Numbered from the stretch's first letter, positions 1 through 9,395 are shown. The stretch is 64,000 nucleotides of DNA from Chryseobacterium sp. LAM-KRS1 (GCF_013184525.1 NZ_JAAOIZ010000002.1:310001-374000); one strand, 5' to 3'. Notes: a model not told the origin generated them from the sequence alone. A program made the numbers and translations.

Positions 1-70
1 AAAATAAAGCCATTAACCTGTTTTATTATGTATCAGTGTTTAAAGTATAACAACCAATCTAAAGGCAATA

Positions 71-96
71 AAAAAACCTTACCCGGTTGAGTAAGG
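71..96 (-). terminator. Intrinsic terminator of the acidic small-protein gene
   Basis: Stem CCTTAC/GTAAGG (77-82 and 91-96) with an 8-nt loop. Read on the minus strand it is followed by a run of six T. It lies 45 bases past the stop of the gene at 141-434. The rest of 1-140 holds nothing I can identify. Confidence 0.7.
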
Positions 97-140
97 TGTA
101 TTTTACCATCTTAAATATATGAATGCAAATCTTTATCTTA

Positions 141-434
141 TTATGTAAGGACATCATCATTTTCCTCTTCATGATCATCATCGTTATCACTGGTACTCCA
201 GTAATTATTTTCTTCATCTTCGGATCCAATCTCTTCCATATCGTCATCTTCTTCAGATCCCGGAACGTCCAGATCCATTTCCATATCATAACTGTCTTCA
301 TTTTCATCGAGAATAGGATTTCCGTCCCCGTCTAAAGGAACATGCTTTTCCTTATTGAAGAAATCTTCATTAGGATTGTAATCCATCTCTCTCAGTTTTC
401 TGTTTTGTTCGTTGATGTTATCTTCTGGTATCAT
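141..434 (-). CDS. Highly acidic small hypothetical protein
   Basis: A 97-residue protein of no family I recognise. It has no signal peptide or membrane segment. Residues 1-40 are mixed polar. The remainder is dominated by Asp and Glu, with runs such as EEDDDMEE near the middle and DDDHEEENDD at the C-terminus, so it should be strongly negatively charged and probably disordered. It contains a DGDGNPILDENED stretch that superficially recalls an EF-hand loop, but the spacing of one isolated stretch does not prove calcium binding. It is a single gene between its own -7 box (466-473) and a hairpin terminator. The composition is coherent over the full frame and a promoter and terminator flank it, which is why I call it real. 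Function unknown. Confidence 0.7.
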   Translation of the reverse strand: MIPEDNINEQNRKLREMDYNPNEDFFNKEKHVPLDGDGNPILDENEDSYDMEMDLDVPGSEEDDDMEEIGSEDEENNYWSTSDNDDDHEEENDDVLT

Positions 435-465
435 AGTATTTGTATTTAGTGTTACTGATAGAGAA

Positions 466-473
466 CAAAAATA
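466..473 (-). promoter_or_regulatory. Putative -7 promoter box (TATTTTTG)
   Basis: The minus strand reads TATTTTTG, matching the Bacteroidota -7 consensus TAnnTTTG, about 30 bases before the start of the acidic protein gene. I see no clear TTG -33 element at the expected distance. Confidence 0.4.
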
Positions 474-487
474 ATTCCAAGTTCTGT

Positions 488-1465
488 TTATTGCTCAGAA
501 TAAACATCAGGATTAGCACAATATGGCATTTTTTCTCCTTTTGAAAAAGCAATAATATTTTCCGCTGCTGATTTTGCCATTCCATTCCTTGCTTCAACTG
601 TTGCGGATCCTATATGTGGCAATACACATACACTGGAAAGTTCGAGGATCGGATCGTCTTTTACAATAGGTTCAGGATTAGTAACATCCAGTCCTGCTCC
701 CCATATTTCCCTTGAAACCAAAGCTTCATAGAGATCACCCTGATGATGAAAACCTCCTCTTGCCGTATTGATAAAGATAGCATCGGGTTTCATCTTCTCA
801 AAGACCGATCGGTTAAAAAGGTCTTTATGTTCAGGAATAAAACTGGCATGAATACTCAGAACATCAGACTGCCTGATCAATTCATCAAAAGAAACATATT
901 GTGCGTTCAACTCCCTTTCAGCTTCTTCGTTATGGTGCCTGTTGTGATAAATGATATTCATATCAAAAGCTTTCAGGGATTTCTTTGCCATTTCAAAACC
1001 AATCCTTCCCAAACCGAAAATCCCTAGGGTTTTGCCGTATAGCTCTTGTCCTAATGCATGAAGGGGATCAAAATCTCCCCAATTCCCCTCCTTTACCTTC
1101 CCATAATTATAACTTGCTCTTCTTGCCACCGATTGCATTAACAAAAACGCAACATCAGAGGTAGCTTTACTTAGGACGTCCGGTGTATTTCCAACCGGTA
1201 TATTTCTACGGGTCGCTTCCTGAATATCCACATGATCGAAACCAACAGAATATAAAGCAATTGCTTGCACATTAGGGCATTCGTTAAAAAAATCCTTGTC
1301 AAATGAATGGGTTCCTACATTGAGAATGGTATCGGTATCCTTGCAATAGTTTATCCACTCTTCATGTGAAAGTTGATCATTTTCAGGGATAATAACATCC
1401 ATTCCAGCCTCTTTCAGCATTTTTATTCCTGCTTCAGGAATTCTTTTATTGATGAATACTTTCAT
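488..1465 (-). CDS. D-isomer-specific 2-hydroxyacid dehydrogenase
   Basis: A 325-residue cytosolic NAD(P)H-dependent oxidoreductase that interconverts a 2-keto acid and a D-2-hydroxy acid. The Rossmann motif GLGRIG sits in the middle, and the family's catalytic triad is visible as Arg in NTARGG, Glu in DVTNPEP and His in LPHIGSAT. The strand after the nucleotide motif ends in YHNRH; an Arg there often goes with NADPH preference, as in glyoxylate/hydroxypyruvate reductases, but the true substrate is not readable. The frame is open 46 codons further upstream, but I chose the ATG at 1465 because MKVFINKRIPEAG is the normal N-terminus and the upstream part runs through the terminator of the preceding gene. 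Confidence 0.88.
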   Translation of the reverse strand: MKVFINKRIPEAGIKMLKEAGMDVIIPENDQLSHEEWINYCKDTDTILNVGTHSFDKDFFNECPNVQAIALYSVGFDHVDIQEATRRNIPVGNTPDVLSKATSDVAFLLMQSVARRASYNYGKVKEGNWGDFDPLHALGQELYGKTLGIFGLGRIGFEMAKKSLKAFDMNIIYHNRHHNEEAERELNAQYVSFDELIRQSDVLSIHASFIPEHKDLFNRSVFEKMKPDAIFINTARGGFHHQGDLYEALVSREIWGAGLDVTNPEPIVKDDPILELSSVCVLPHIGSATVEARNGMAKSAAENIIAFSKGEKMPYCANPDVYSEQ

Positions 1466-1485
1466 TATCTTAACTTTTTTTCCAA

Positions 1486-1516
1486 TAAAAAACCCCACCC
1501 ATTGTCTAAGTGAGGC
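1486..1516 (-). terminator. Intrinsic terminator
   Basis: On the minus strand CCTCAC pairs with GTGGGG (one G-U pair) and is followed by TTTTTT. It lies 20 bases after the gene at 1536-1805 and just before the dehydrogenase start, so it separates the two genes and argues against the longer dehydrogenase start. Confidence 0.6.
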
Positions 1517-1535
1517 TTTAACTTTAATATAAAAA

Positions 1536-1805
1536 TTACTTCTTCTCTTCTGATTCTCTTCTATTTTTATCGCCGACCCCGGAAGCCATTTTCTGAATTT
1601 CATCGCGGACCTCTTTCGCCGATTTCTGTGCTTGACTTATAAAACCCTGTTTTGTTGCTTCCTGATTTCGGCTCTTCATTTCATTGAAATAATCCTTTGC
1701 TTTTTGAGAATGACTTTCTACATTATATCCCGGATTATTGTAAATGTTTTTCTGAATATTACTAAAGTCGTGTGACGATTTAAATCTGTTTGTGTCCATA
1801 ATCAT
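1536..1805 (-). CDS. Small hydrophilic hypothetical protein
   Basis: An 89-residue soluble protein of unknown function. It is rich in Lys, Glu, Gln, Asn and Ser, with no signal peptide or membrane segment, and is likely helical in its second half (around KSAKEVRDEIQKM). The C-terminus is a charged RRESEEKK tail. Two in-frame ATGs at 1805 and 1799 are both possible starts (MIMDTN); the sequence does not decide. It is followed by a hairpin terminator, which supports it being a transcribed gene. I do not recognise a family. Confidence 0.6.
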   Translation of the reverse strand: MIMDTNRFKSSHDFSNIQKNIYNNPGYNVESHSQKAKDYFNEMKSRNQEATKQGFISQAQKSAKEVRDEIQKMASGVGDKNRRESEEKK

Positions 1806-1942
1806 AAGATTTAAGTGATTTCGTCATAGAAAAGCTTCAATTTCTGTTCCGAAAATCAGTGCCGATTTGTCATTTTTCTTTCAATCCTCCGTCACGAAAA
1901 GCCTAGAACCGATTATAGAAATTTTGAATTATAATTACGAAT

Positions 1943-2335
1943 TTATTTTAATCTTATCAATTCCCCTTTCCTTTTAACAATATTTTTATAGTCCCACTGG
2001 ATTTGCTGAGATTTCATAAGCCATCTTTTCAGATCAGCTATATTGATTTGTTCACGAGACGTATATCTTTTTTCTGCTGCCTTGAATGAACCTTCGGTCT
2101 TTAAATCGTCTTCATCAAATGATTGCCCGCTCCAGAACATCAGCCGTACAGAATCTTTAAGCTTACTGTAACCTACAATCGGATTCCCTTCCAGAAACCA
2201 CACAGGATGCCTGTGCCATATCTTATTTTCAGCATGTTCCAGCTCCTGATCAATAACAAGTGAAAGCATTGTGCAGATCTCCTGATCTGATGGGGACTGT
2301 GCGTTATTATAATCTGATATTTCAGGATTTATCAT
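1943..2335 (-). CDS. DUF1801 domain protein (YdhG-like)
   Basis: A 130-residue soluble protein that resembles the DUF1801/YdhG family, judged from the H-P-V-W-F stretch near residue 43, GYSKLKDSVRLMFWSG in the middle and the late Lys/Arg-rich helix. The family is related in fold to SufE/frataxin-like small proteins but has no established biochemical role. The ATG lies only 3 bases after the pcm stop codon, so the two are almost certainly translated from one transcript, with pcm first. No terminator is evident downstream. Confidence 0.75.
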   Translation of the reverse strand: MINPEISDYNNAQSPSDQEICTMLSLVIDQELEHAENKIWHRHPVWFLEGNPIVGYSKLKDSVRLMFWSGQSFDEDDLKTEGSFKAAEKRYTSREQINIADLKRWLMKSQQIQWDYKNIVKRKGELIRLK

Positions 2336-2338
2336 TAA

Positions 2339-2992
2339 TTAAGAATTGGTATTATTTAGCATAGGTACAAATTTATAGGCTCCGAATTCCTCTTTCTCAA
2401 TTTCCGTAGGCGAAACTTTTGTAAACCTGTACAGTACCTGTTCATCTGTCGGTCCAAGTGGAATCACCATTTTCCCTCCTACTTTCAATTGTTTTAGTAA
2501 TTCCACGGGCAGCACGGAAGCTCCACATGTAACGATGATCTTGTCAAATGGAGCGAAAGTTGGCAATCCTGCAAAACCGTCACCAAAACTCTGAAATTTT
2601 GGAAAAAGATTAAGCTCCCTTAATTTTTTCTTAGAAAAATCGAACAGGTCTTTTTGTCTTTCTACAGTATACACCAGGGCTTTCATTGCCAATAACACAG
2701 CAGTCTGATACCCACATCCCGTTCCAATTTCCAGAACTTTCTCTCCCGGGATTACCTGTAAAAGCTCTGATTGCTCTGCAACCGTTGAAGGATGCGAAAT
2801 GGTTTGATGGGCCAGAATGGGAAAAGCACGGTCTTCGTAGGCGAAGTCTTCAAAAATACTTTCAATAAAAAGATGTCTCGGAACTTCATTCATTGCCGAA
2901 AGTACATTTTGATCCGTAATCCCAATTCTCTGTTGAAGATATTCAACTAAAATCTTTCTTTTTCCTTTATGTACAAACGAGTCTTGCGTCAT
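2339..2992 (-). CDS. pcm: Protein-L-isoaspartate O-methyltransferase
   Basis: A 217-residue cytosolic repair enzyme that methylates L-isoaspartyl residues in aged proteins using S-adenosylmethionine, so that they can revert to aspartate. The SAM-binding motif I VLEIGTGCGYQT is at residues 86-97. The family substrate-loop motif QTISHP is at 63-68, with the Ser at the position of the conserved catalytic hydroxyl. Length is typical of the family. A -7 box (3032-3039) lies 40 bases upstream. It is the first gene of a two-gene unit with the DUF1801 protein. Confidence 0.93.
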   Translation of the reverse strand: MTQDSFVHKGKRKILVEYLQQRIGITDQNVLSAMNEVPRHLFIESIFEDFAYEDRAFPILAHQTISHPSTVAEQSELLQVIPGEKVLEIGTGCGYQTAVLLAMKALVYTVERQKDLFDFSKKKLRELNLFPKFQSFGDGFAGLPTFAPFDKIIVTCGASVLPVELLKQLKVGGKMVIPLGPTDEQVLYRFTKVSPTEIEKEEFGAYKFVPMLNNTNS

Positions 2993-3031
2993 TTAGATAG
3001 TAGTTATTAGGTTACTGGTGCTAGTTTCACA

Positions 3032-3039
3032 CAAAAGTA
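3032..3039 (-). promoter_or_regulatory. Putative -7 promoter box of pcm (TACTTTTG)
   Basis: The minus strand reads TACTTTTG, a full match to TAnnTTTG, 40 bases upstream of the pcm start. A CTG instead of TTG is found near the -33 position. Confidence 0.5.
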
Positions 3040-3153
3040 AGAATTAGATTTCAGATTTCAGGAAGCCACCTTAATTTTTGATGATTAAAGTCAAAAGTCT
3101 TTATATCTGAAATATCATACCTAATTTATATCTTTACACAAATTAAAAAAGCT

Positions 3154-4122
3154 ATGTTGAAAGCAGGTTTGGTAGGTGCCGGACATTTGGGAAAAATACA
3201 CTTAAAGCTTCTCAATCAATCAGATAAGTATGATTTTGTAGGTTTTCATGATAAAGATGTAGAAAACGGAAAAAAATTGGAAGCCGAGTTTGGCTATACC
3301 TATTTTGAAAATTTTGATGATCTGTTGAATCAGATTGATATGCTGGATATTGTAACGCCTACAGTTTATCATTATGATTATGCATTAAAGGCCATTGAAA
3401 AAAAATTGCATTTCTTCATTGAAAAACCGGTAACACAAACGCTTGAACAAGCCGAAGAAATCCTTTATAAGTGCCGTGAAAATGGAATAAAAGCACAGGT
3501 CGGACACGTGGAAAGGTACAATCCTGCCTTTATGGCAACTAAGGATTATATTAAAAATCCCATGTTCATTGAAATCCACAGATTGGCTGAATTCAATCCA
3601 AGAGGAACCGATGTTTCTGTAGTCCTGGACCTGATGATCCACGATCTGGACATTTTATTGAGTATCGTTAAATCTAAGGTAAAAAGCATCCATGCAAGCG
3701 GTGTATGTGTCGTAAGTAAAACTCCAGATATTGCGAATGCCAGAATAGAATTTGAAAACGGATGTGTTGCCAACCTTACCACTTCAAGAATCTCTATGAA
3801 AGCCATGAGAAAAAGTCGCTTCTTTCAAAAGGACGCCTACATTTCTGTTGACTTCCTTGAGAAAAAAGCAGAAGTAATCCGTATGAAAGATGCTCCGGAA
3901 ACACCTACTCCATTCGACATGATCATCGAAAATGCCGAAGGAGAAAAGAATCAGATTTTATTCGAGTATCCCAACATCCAGCCCAACAATGCCATATTAG
4001 ATGAGCTCAACTCATTTGCCGATTCCATTACTGAAGATAAAAATGTAGAAGTATCACTGGAAGACGGAACTGAAGCCCTAAAAGTAGCATTGGAAATTAT
4101 GAAATTAATCACAAGCAGATAA
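3154..4122 (+). CDS. Gfo/Idh/MocA family oxidoreductase
   Basis: A 322-residue NAD(P)-dependent dehydrogenase of the glucose-fructose oxidoreductase/inositol dehydrogenase/MocA superfamily. The N-terminal Rossmann fold has GAGHLG at 8-13, and the EKPV motif, which contains the conserved Lys of this family, is at 90-93. GHVERYNPA near residue 116 and the HDLD stretch near 168 belong to the C-terminal substrate-binding domain. The substrate, likely a sugar or cyclitol, cannot be read. No export signal, so cytosolic. It stands alone: pcm is divergent on the left, and a strong hairpin follows on the right. Confidence 0.88.
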   Translation: MLKAGLVGAGHLGKIHLKLLNQSDKYDFVGFHDKDVENGKKLEAEFGYTYFENFDDLLNQIDMLDIVTPTVYHYDYALKAIEKKLHFFIEKPVTQTLEQAEEILYKCRENGIKAQVGHVERYNPAFMATKDYIKNPMFIEIHRLAEFNPRGTDVSVVLDLMIHDLDILLSIVKSKVKSIHASGVCVVSKTPDIANARIEFENGCVANLTTSRISMKAMRKSRFFQKDAYISVDFLEKKAEVIRMKDAPETPTPFDMIIENAEGEKNQILFEYPNIQPNNAILDELNSFADSITEDKNVEVSLEDGTEALKVALEIMKLITSR

Positions 4123-4242
4123 CTACTCTTTTCACTTTGGACTTTCACATTTATCACTGATATTATTTTAAAACCTGTTTAATAAGGTTAAATCCAAGAA
4201 AGTCTTTCAGTTTAAATGGCTGTGGTAAAAATATAATCATAC

Positions 4243-4276
4243 TTCCTCTTTAAATTGTTTATATATTTAAAGAGGA
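4243..4276 (+). terminator. Intrinsic terminator
   Basis: A 13-bp stem, TTCCTCTTTAAAT at 4243-4255 pairing with ATTTAAAGAGGAA at 4264-4276, is followed by TTTTAATTTTAA. It lies about 120 bases after the oxidoreductase stop and isolates that gene from the GH5 gene. Confidence 0.65.
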
Positions 4277-4305
4277 ATTTTAATTTTAATTCAATAATTT
4301 TTAAA

Positions 4306-4313
4306 TATATTTG
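4306..4313 (+). promoter_or_regulatory. Putative -7 promoter box of the GH5 gene (TATATTTG)
   Basis: TATATTTG matches TAnnTTTG and lies 55 bases before the GH5 start. The expected -33 region is T-rich but has no clean TTG. Confidence 0.45.
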
Positions 4314-4368
4314 TGATTAGTAAACTTATAATTCTAAAATCAATCCCATAATCTTATAAAATCCAACT

Positions 4369-6099
4369 ATGAAAAGAACCATCCTAATATCCGCACTTTT
4401 ATTGTCTCAATTTGGGACATCACAATTATTGAAAACAAACGGTCAAAAAATAGTTAATGACAAAGGTGAGAATATCCAGCTAAAAGGCCTAGGCTTGGGA
4501 GGATGGATGCTGCAGGAAGGATACATGCTGAAAACAGCAGATTTCGCAGGTCCCCAGTATAAAATCAAGCAGAAGATTTCTGAATTGATCGGTGAAGATG
4601 GGATGAAAGAATTTTATAAAGCATACTGGAAAAACGGAATAACCAAACAGGATATTGATCTGCTTGCAAAAGCAGGCTTTAATTCTATAAGGCTTCCGAT
4701 GCATTATAACCTGTACACATTGCCAATTGAGCAAGAGCCCGTAAAAGGACAGAATACATGGCTTGAAGAAGGCTTTAAAATGACGGATGATCTTCTGAAA
4801 TGGTGCGCTGATAACAAAATGTATCTGATTCTTGACCTTCATGCTCTTCCCGGAGGCCAGGGAAATGATGTAAACATATCAGACAACGATACATCTAAAC
4901 CGTCACTTTGGGAAAGTGAAGAAAATCAGAAAAAAACCATTGCATTCTGGAAAAAGCTGGCAGAACGTTATAAAGATGAACCATGGATAGGTGGTTATGA
5001 CCTCATCAATGAGCCTAACATCAATTTCACAGGAAAAAATCCCAACGGAACAGATGAAATGTCAAATGCCCCATTATGGAAATTCCAGAAAGAAATTACA
5101 GAAGCCATCCGTGAAGTGGACAAAAAACACATCATTATTCTGGAAGGAAACGGATGGGGAAACAACTATAACGGCCTGACTCCTCTTTGGGATAATAACC
5201 TGGTCTTCAGCTTCCATAAATATTGGAACAACAATGATGACGCAACCATAAAAGGAATTCTGGATTTAAGAGAAAAGCATAATATTCCGATATGGTTGGG
5301 AGAAACAGGTGAAAACTCTAATGTATGGTTTACAGAACTGATCCAGCTGATGAATAAACACAATATTGGCTATGCTTTCTGGCCAATGAAAAAGATCGAT
5401 AATACGGCAGGAATTGCCAATGTAAAAATTACACCCGAGTATCAGAAACTGTTGGACTATTGGAAAAACGGAGGTGAAAAACCTTCAAAAGAATTTGCAA
5501 CAAAAGCTTTAATGAAAATTGCAGATAATTATAAATTCAGTAATGTTGAAATAAAAAGAGACGTTATCGATGCTATGTTCAGACAGGTAACCGATGACTC
5601 TACAAAACCATTTAAAAATCATCAGGCACCGGGAAGAATCTTTGCTACCGAATATGATTTGGGCAGAATGGGTTCAGCATATCTGGATAAAGACTTCATC
5701 AATCTGTGGGTTAGTGATCCTGCCAAAAGATCTGAATGGAATGCAGGTCACCAGATGAGAAATGACGGAGTGGATATTTATTTGTGTAATGACAAAGTAA
5801 CTAATGCGTATTATGTAGGAAAAACCGAAAAAGGAGAATGGTTGCAATACACAATTAACAGTAAAGCAGACAAAGCATATACCTTTGATATAAGATATGC
5901 CGCTGGTAATGATTCGAAATTGAGAATTGAAGACGCCGCAGGAAAACAGCTTGCAGTTGTTTCACTGACATCAACAGGAGGAAAAAATCAATGGAAAACT
6001 AGTTCAGTGAAGAACGTTAATCTTAAAAAAGGGGAAAACAAGATCAGAATCATTTTTGAAAATGACGGCGTTGATGTTAATTATTTTGAAGTAAAATAA
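4369..6099 (+). CDS. Secreted glycoside hydrolase family 5 enzyme with C-terminal carbohydrate-binding module
   Basis: A 576-residue exported glycosidase. Residues 1-19 form a signal peptide ending TSQ. The catalytic TIM barrel covers about 25-370. Acid/base Glu215 sits in LINEPN and nucleophile Glu312 in WLGETG, the two invariant GH5 glutamates. From about 415 to the end there is a beta-rich region containing NDGVDIYLCND, GEWLQYTIN and KGENKIRIIFEN, which resembles a CBM6-type beta-sandwich. The barrel start (GLGLGGWMLQEGY) is of the kind seen in exo-1,3-glucanase-like and related GH5 members, so a beta-glucan substrate is likely but unproven. No T9SS C-terminal sorting domain is visible. 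It is not next to the SusC/SusD locus of this window. Confidence 0.87.
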   Translation: MKRTILISALLLSQFGTSQLLKTNGQKIVNDKGENIQLKGLGLGGWMLQEGYMLKTADFAGPQYKIKQKISELIGEDGMKEFYKAYWKNGITKQDIDLLAKAGFNSIRLPMHYNLYTLPIEQEPVKGQNTWLEEGFKMTDDLLKWCADNKMYLILDLHALPGGQGNDVNISDNDTSKPSLWESEENQKKTIAFWKKLAERYKDEPWIGGYDLINEPNINFTGKNPNGTDEMSNAPLWKFQKEITEAIREVDKKHIIILEGNGWGNNYNGLTPLWDNNLVFSFHKYWNNNDDATIKGILDLREKHNIPIWLGETGENSNVWFTELIQLMNKHNIGYAFWPMKKIDNTAGIANVKITPEYQKLLDYWKNGGEKPSKEFATKALMKIADNYKFSNVEIKRDVIDAMFRQVTDDSTKPFKNHQAPGRIFATEYDLGRMGSAYLDKDFINLWVSDPAKRSEWNAGHQMRNDGVDIYLCNDKVTNAYYVGKTEKGEWLQYTINSKADKAYTFDIRYAAGNDSKLRIEDAAGKQLAVVSLTSTGGKNQWKTSSVKNVNLKKGENKIRIIFENDGVDVNYFEVK

Positions 6100-6348
6100 C
6101 CACAACAAAATAAAATAGTAAGTATACCAAAACACCCTAAATAAATTTATTCATAATAGCGTGATTTAAAATAAATAAAATAAAATTAACAAAATTTTTG
6201 ATTTTATTTCTCAAATAATTTATTTCAATTTTATTTATTAAATTTTTAATTGAATCATGGATTATGTTAAAAATTTACATAAAAAAACAGATATAAATAC
6301 CTCAAAAACACAACACTGATTTTCATGTAAAATGCAGTGTATCAATCA

Positions 6349-6379
6349 TTGGCATCATTTTAGATATGCGATATAATTG
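6349..6379 (+). promoter_or_regulatory. Putative promoter of the surface-protein operon
   Basis: TTG (6349-6351), a 20-base spacer, then TATAATTG (6372-6379), one mismatch from TAnnTTTG. It is 12 bases before the first ATG. The rest of 6100-6390 is very AT-rich and shows no gene. Confidence 0.35.
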
Positions 6380-6390
6380 TAAATTTATAA

Positions 6391-9381
6391 ATGATGAAAA
6401 AAAAAAATTTTCTGTATTCTTTAATCGGAATACTGATAGGATCTTTTGGTGCTCATGCGCAGGCACCAGGAGGAGTATCAGGAGATTTGAGAATCTGGCT
6501 TAAGGCAGATAACGGGTTTACTTCTTCCCAATGGACTGACCAGTCCCCTGCCGGTAACAACTACACGCAAAGCAACGCTTCACGACAACCTTTTTTGCAA
6601 CCTGCCAATGCCAGGTATAATTTTAATCCGGTTGTTAGCTTTGGAACGACAGGTGCAGATGCACGATTTATGGTAGTACCATCGGGTAAGCCATTTACCG
6701 CCAACAGGCTCAATGGTAATATTTTTATTATTGTCAATAGAAACTCAGACACTACTTACCGGGACTATCTGGGATTCGGGAATACAGGAACCGGAGCAGG
6801 TCTTATGCAAGCCAACTCTCCTGTATTGACAGCAAGTTTTAACGGAAATAAAGCCATGCAGCTTTATCCGTATAATCCACCTAACAGTCCTAATCAGAAA
6901 CTGGATATCGGAAAAACTTATTTATCTGATGTTTCCTGGGAAATCGGAGTTGCCGGTGGAATGAAACACGGACTCAATTCTTTTGTTACTTCTGCACCAG
7001 GGACTTTTGCCGCAGGATATGCATTAACAGCTAACGGTTCCATATTAGGTTCACAACCTGAAGTTACGGATGGGAATATGTCTGAGGTAATTGCATACGA
7101 ACGGGTACTGACTGATGCTGAACTTCAAAGAGTACGATCTTATCTTGCTATTAAATATGCTACTTCCCTGGATCAGACCACACCATACAGCTATGTGAAT
7201 TCGCAAGGTACGACCATATGGGATGCGGCATCCAATTCCGGTTATTCTAACAATATTGCAGGAATTGGTCGTGATGATGCAAGTGCCCTGAAACAAGTTC
7301 AATCTAAAAGCATCAACAGTACCAACGAAATACTGATCAGTTTAGGTAATTCTGCTTCCCAAGACAATGCAACACATGCTGCGGCTAACTCATTTGATAA
7401 CGATAGGGAATTTCTCACCTGGGGAACCAATGGTACAGTTGGATTTACCCCTTATACCAACTCAGGATTCCCGTCGGTTACGCATCGGTTTTCCAAAGTA
7501 TGGAAAGCCCAAACCAGTAATTACAATATAAATGGAAATGATGATGTATATTTCAATGTTCTTAGAGGTTTGATCAACAGTTTTACATTGAGTGAAAAAC
7601 CACTGTACCTGATCATGAGTACAACGAGTGATTTTTCAAGTAATACTCACTTTATACCTATTGGCACCAATACCCATACTGTGGACGGAGAGGAGTATGT
7701 GAGCGAACCCTATAGAGTAGCTTCTAAAGCTTTCAACGGATTTACTTCCAATGGCACTTTTTACTTTACCATTGCAGGAACTCCGATAGGTCCCGGAGGA
7801 GTATTGGGGAATTTCTGGAATAGAGCAGATAAAGATGTAACTGCTGTCTCCGGAACAGTAAACCAATGGGTAGACCAGATGTTCGGGATTAAAACCTCAC
7901 AAGTTGCGGATGTAACTACAAAACCCAATTATGTTCAGGTAAATGATGCCGCTACTGCTGCTACTTTTAACTTTAACCCCTATATTGATTTTACCAATAC
8001 CAATCAGGCGATAGGAAATGAAGGCGTAGCACCTTTTGAAGGTTCTAATTCCGAATTAGAAATGTTTTACGTAATAAAAGATAATGTATGGACTGCCAAT
8101 AACCGTTTTTTTGGAGTTAATTTTGACTTAAAAAACTCAGCAGCCGGGGCTGCAATCTACGATTGGAATACTCTTACACAGGCTAATTATCTATCGAGAG
8201 GAAATACCCCAACCAGTAATAATGCGACCAACACAGTACTTAATCCGGCTTTGAGCACAACGCTTTCCAATATTTCCAATGTAAGTCTTAGTGCGACCAA
8301 TAGTACCGTACAACATAGATTAAACGGTAGTGGTATTGGAACCAATCTTACAGGGCAGACTGTATACATAGGACAAGGAGGATTTGTATATGGCGCCAAT
8401 AACCAGTCGAGTATGCCAGGTAACGAGGTAGGGATTACTGCACAAATTGCAGAACATCTTGCGTTCGGATTTGCTTTAACCGAAACAGAGCGCCGCCAGG
8501 TAGAAAGTTATCTTGCCATAAAATACGGAACAACATTGGCCGATCTTACCACGGATACCAACTATCGCAACAGTACCGGAAATCCTGTTTTCACTGCTGA
8601 CGGAACATACCAATATGACATTTTTGGGGTAGCAAAAGATTTACGTGGTGGATTAGACCAACGGATCTCAAAATCCATCAACAATGATGGCGGACAAGCT
8701 ACCAACATTATTACTGCATCTACAGATAATAATTTCATCAATCAAAATGATACCCATGCTAATCAGCTGACTGATGGTCAATACCTTATTTTTGCATCTA
8801 ATAATGGGGCACAGACTTTTACCGGTAAAACCATTACTGCGGCTGACGGTACTCAGTTCAACAATTCGCTTGCTCTTCAATGGAAAGCAACCGATACGAA
8901 TAAAGTAGGATGTATCAATCTCCGTTTCGATGCAACCAACATTCCTGCACTTGCATCAGGAGAAAACTATTATATGCTTATTTCTCAGGATCCGTCATTT
9001 ACCAACTCTATTTACCAGAAGGTTGTAAGAACAAATAATACCATTGATGTTATCCCCAATTTTGCAGACAACAGTAATTCATATTTTACCCTTGCAAAAG
9101 CTAATCTTAATATAACAGGAAGTACTGTAAAAGGAGGTCAGGTAGGTATATCATCAATTCCGGGGTTATTACCATCTGCTTCTGACACTTGGCTGGAACT
9201 TAATGCCAAATCTAAAGGAATGGTAATTACAAGAGTTTCGGATGCTAATAACATTCCCGCAGGAAACAGACTTAAGGGTATGATCGTATATGATACCACG
9301 AAAAAAGAATTTAAAGTATATAACGGAACAGAATGGAGAACTTTAGGAACCTCTACTTCCACTTCTATTTTCTGTAATTAA
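6391..9381 (+). CDS. Large secreted modular protein with two LamG-like/DUF8202-type modules
   Basis: A 996-residue exported protein, probably surface-located. The signal peptide ends HAQ near residue 24. It contains two long repeats of one architecture. Module 1 (about 27-460) opens GDLRIWLKADNGF, passes RVRSYLAIKYATSL, and continues into an NIAGIGRDD segment. Module 2 (about 465-910) has NFWNRADKDV, RRQVESYLAIKYGTTL and DIFGVAKDLRGG at matching places. Such jelly-roll-like modules are common in Bacteroidota surface proteins. Residues 930-985 form a short third unit ending MIVYDTTKKEFKVYNGTEW, repeated twice in the next gene. There is no T9SS sorting domain. Eleven A residues follow the two start ATGs. 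The next gene begins 14 bases later. Adhesion or cell-surface binding is inferred only from architecture. Confidence 0.75.
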   Translation: MMKKKNFLYSLIGILIGSFGAHAQAPGGVSGDLRIWLKADNGFTSSQWTDQSPAGNNYTQSNASRQPFLQPANARYNFNPVVSFGTTGADARFMVVPSGKPFTANRLNGNIFIIVNRNSDTTYRDYLGFGNTGTGAGLMQANSPVLTASFNGNKAMQLYPYNPPNSPNQKLDIGKTYLSDVSWEIGVAGGMKHGLNSFVTSAPGTFAAGYALTANGSILGSQPEVTDGNMSEVIAYERVLTDAELQRVRSYLAIKYATSLDQTTPYSYVNSQGTTIWDAASNSGYSNNIAGIGRDDASALKQVQSKSINSTNEILISLGNSASQDNATHAAANSFDNDREFLTWGTNGTVGFTPYTNSGFPSVTHRFSKVWKAQTSNYNINGNDDVYFNVLRGLINSFTLSEKPLYLIMSTTSDFSSNTHFIPIGTNTHTVDGEEYVSEPYRVASKAFNGFTSNGTFYFTIAGTPIGPGGVLGNFWNRADKDVTAVSGTVNQWVDQMFGIKTSQVADVTTKPNYVQVNDAATAATFNFNPYIDFTNTNQAIGNEGVAPFEGSNSELEMFYVIKDNVWTANNRFFGVNFDLKNSAAGAAIYDWNTLTQANYLSRGNTPTSNNATNTVLNPALSTTLSNISNVSLSATNSTVQHRLNGSGIGTNLTGQTVYIGQGGFVYGANNQSSMPGNEVGITAQIAEHLAFGFALTETERRQVESYLAIKYGTTLADLTTDTNYRNSTGNPVFTADGTYQYDIFGVAKDLRGGLDQRISKSINNDGGQATNIITASTDNNFINQNDTHANQLTDGQYLIFASNNGAQTFTGKTITAADGTQFNNSLALQWKATDTNKVGCINLRFDATNIPALASGENYYMLISQDPSFTNSIYQKVVRTNNTIDVIPNFADNSNSYFTLAKANLNITGSTVKGGQVGISSIPGLLPSASDTWLELNAKSKGMVITRVSDANNIPAGNRLKGMIVYDTTKKEFKVYNGTEWRTLGTSTSTSIFCN

Positions 9382-9395
9382 AAAAAACATACAAG

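Noticed and set aside
1466..1603. 46-codon N-terminal extension of the 2-hydroxyacid dehydrogenase
   Set aside because: The extension reads through the hairpin terminator of the preceding gene and does not belong to the family; the internal ATG gives a normal protein.
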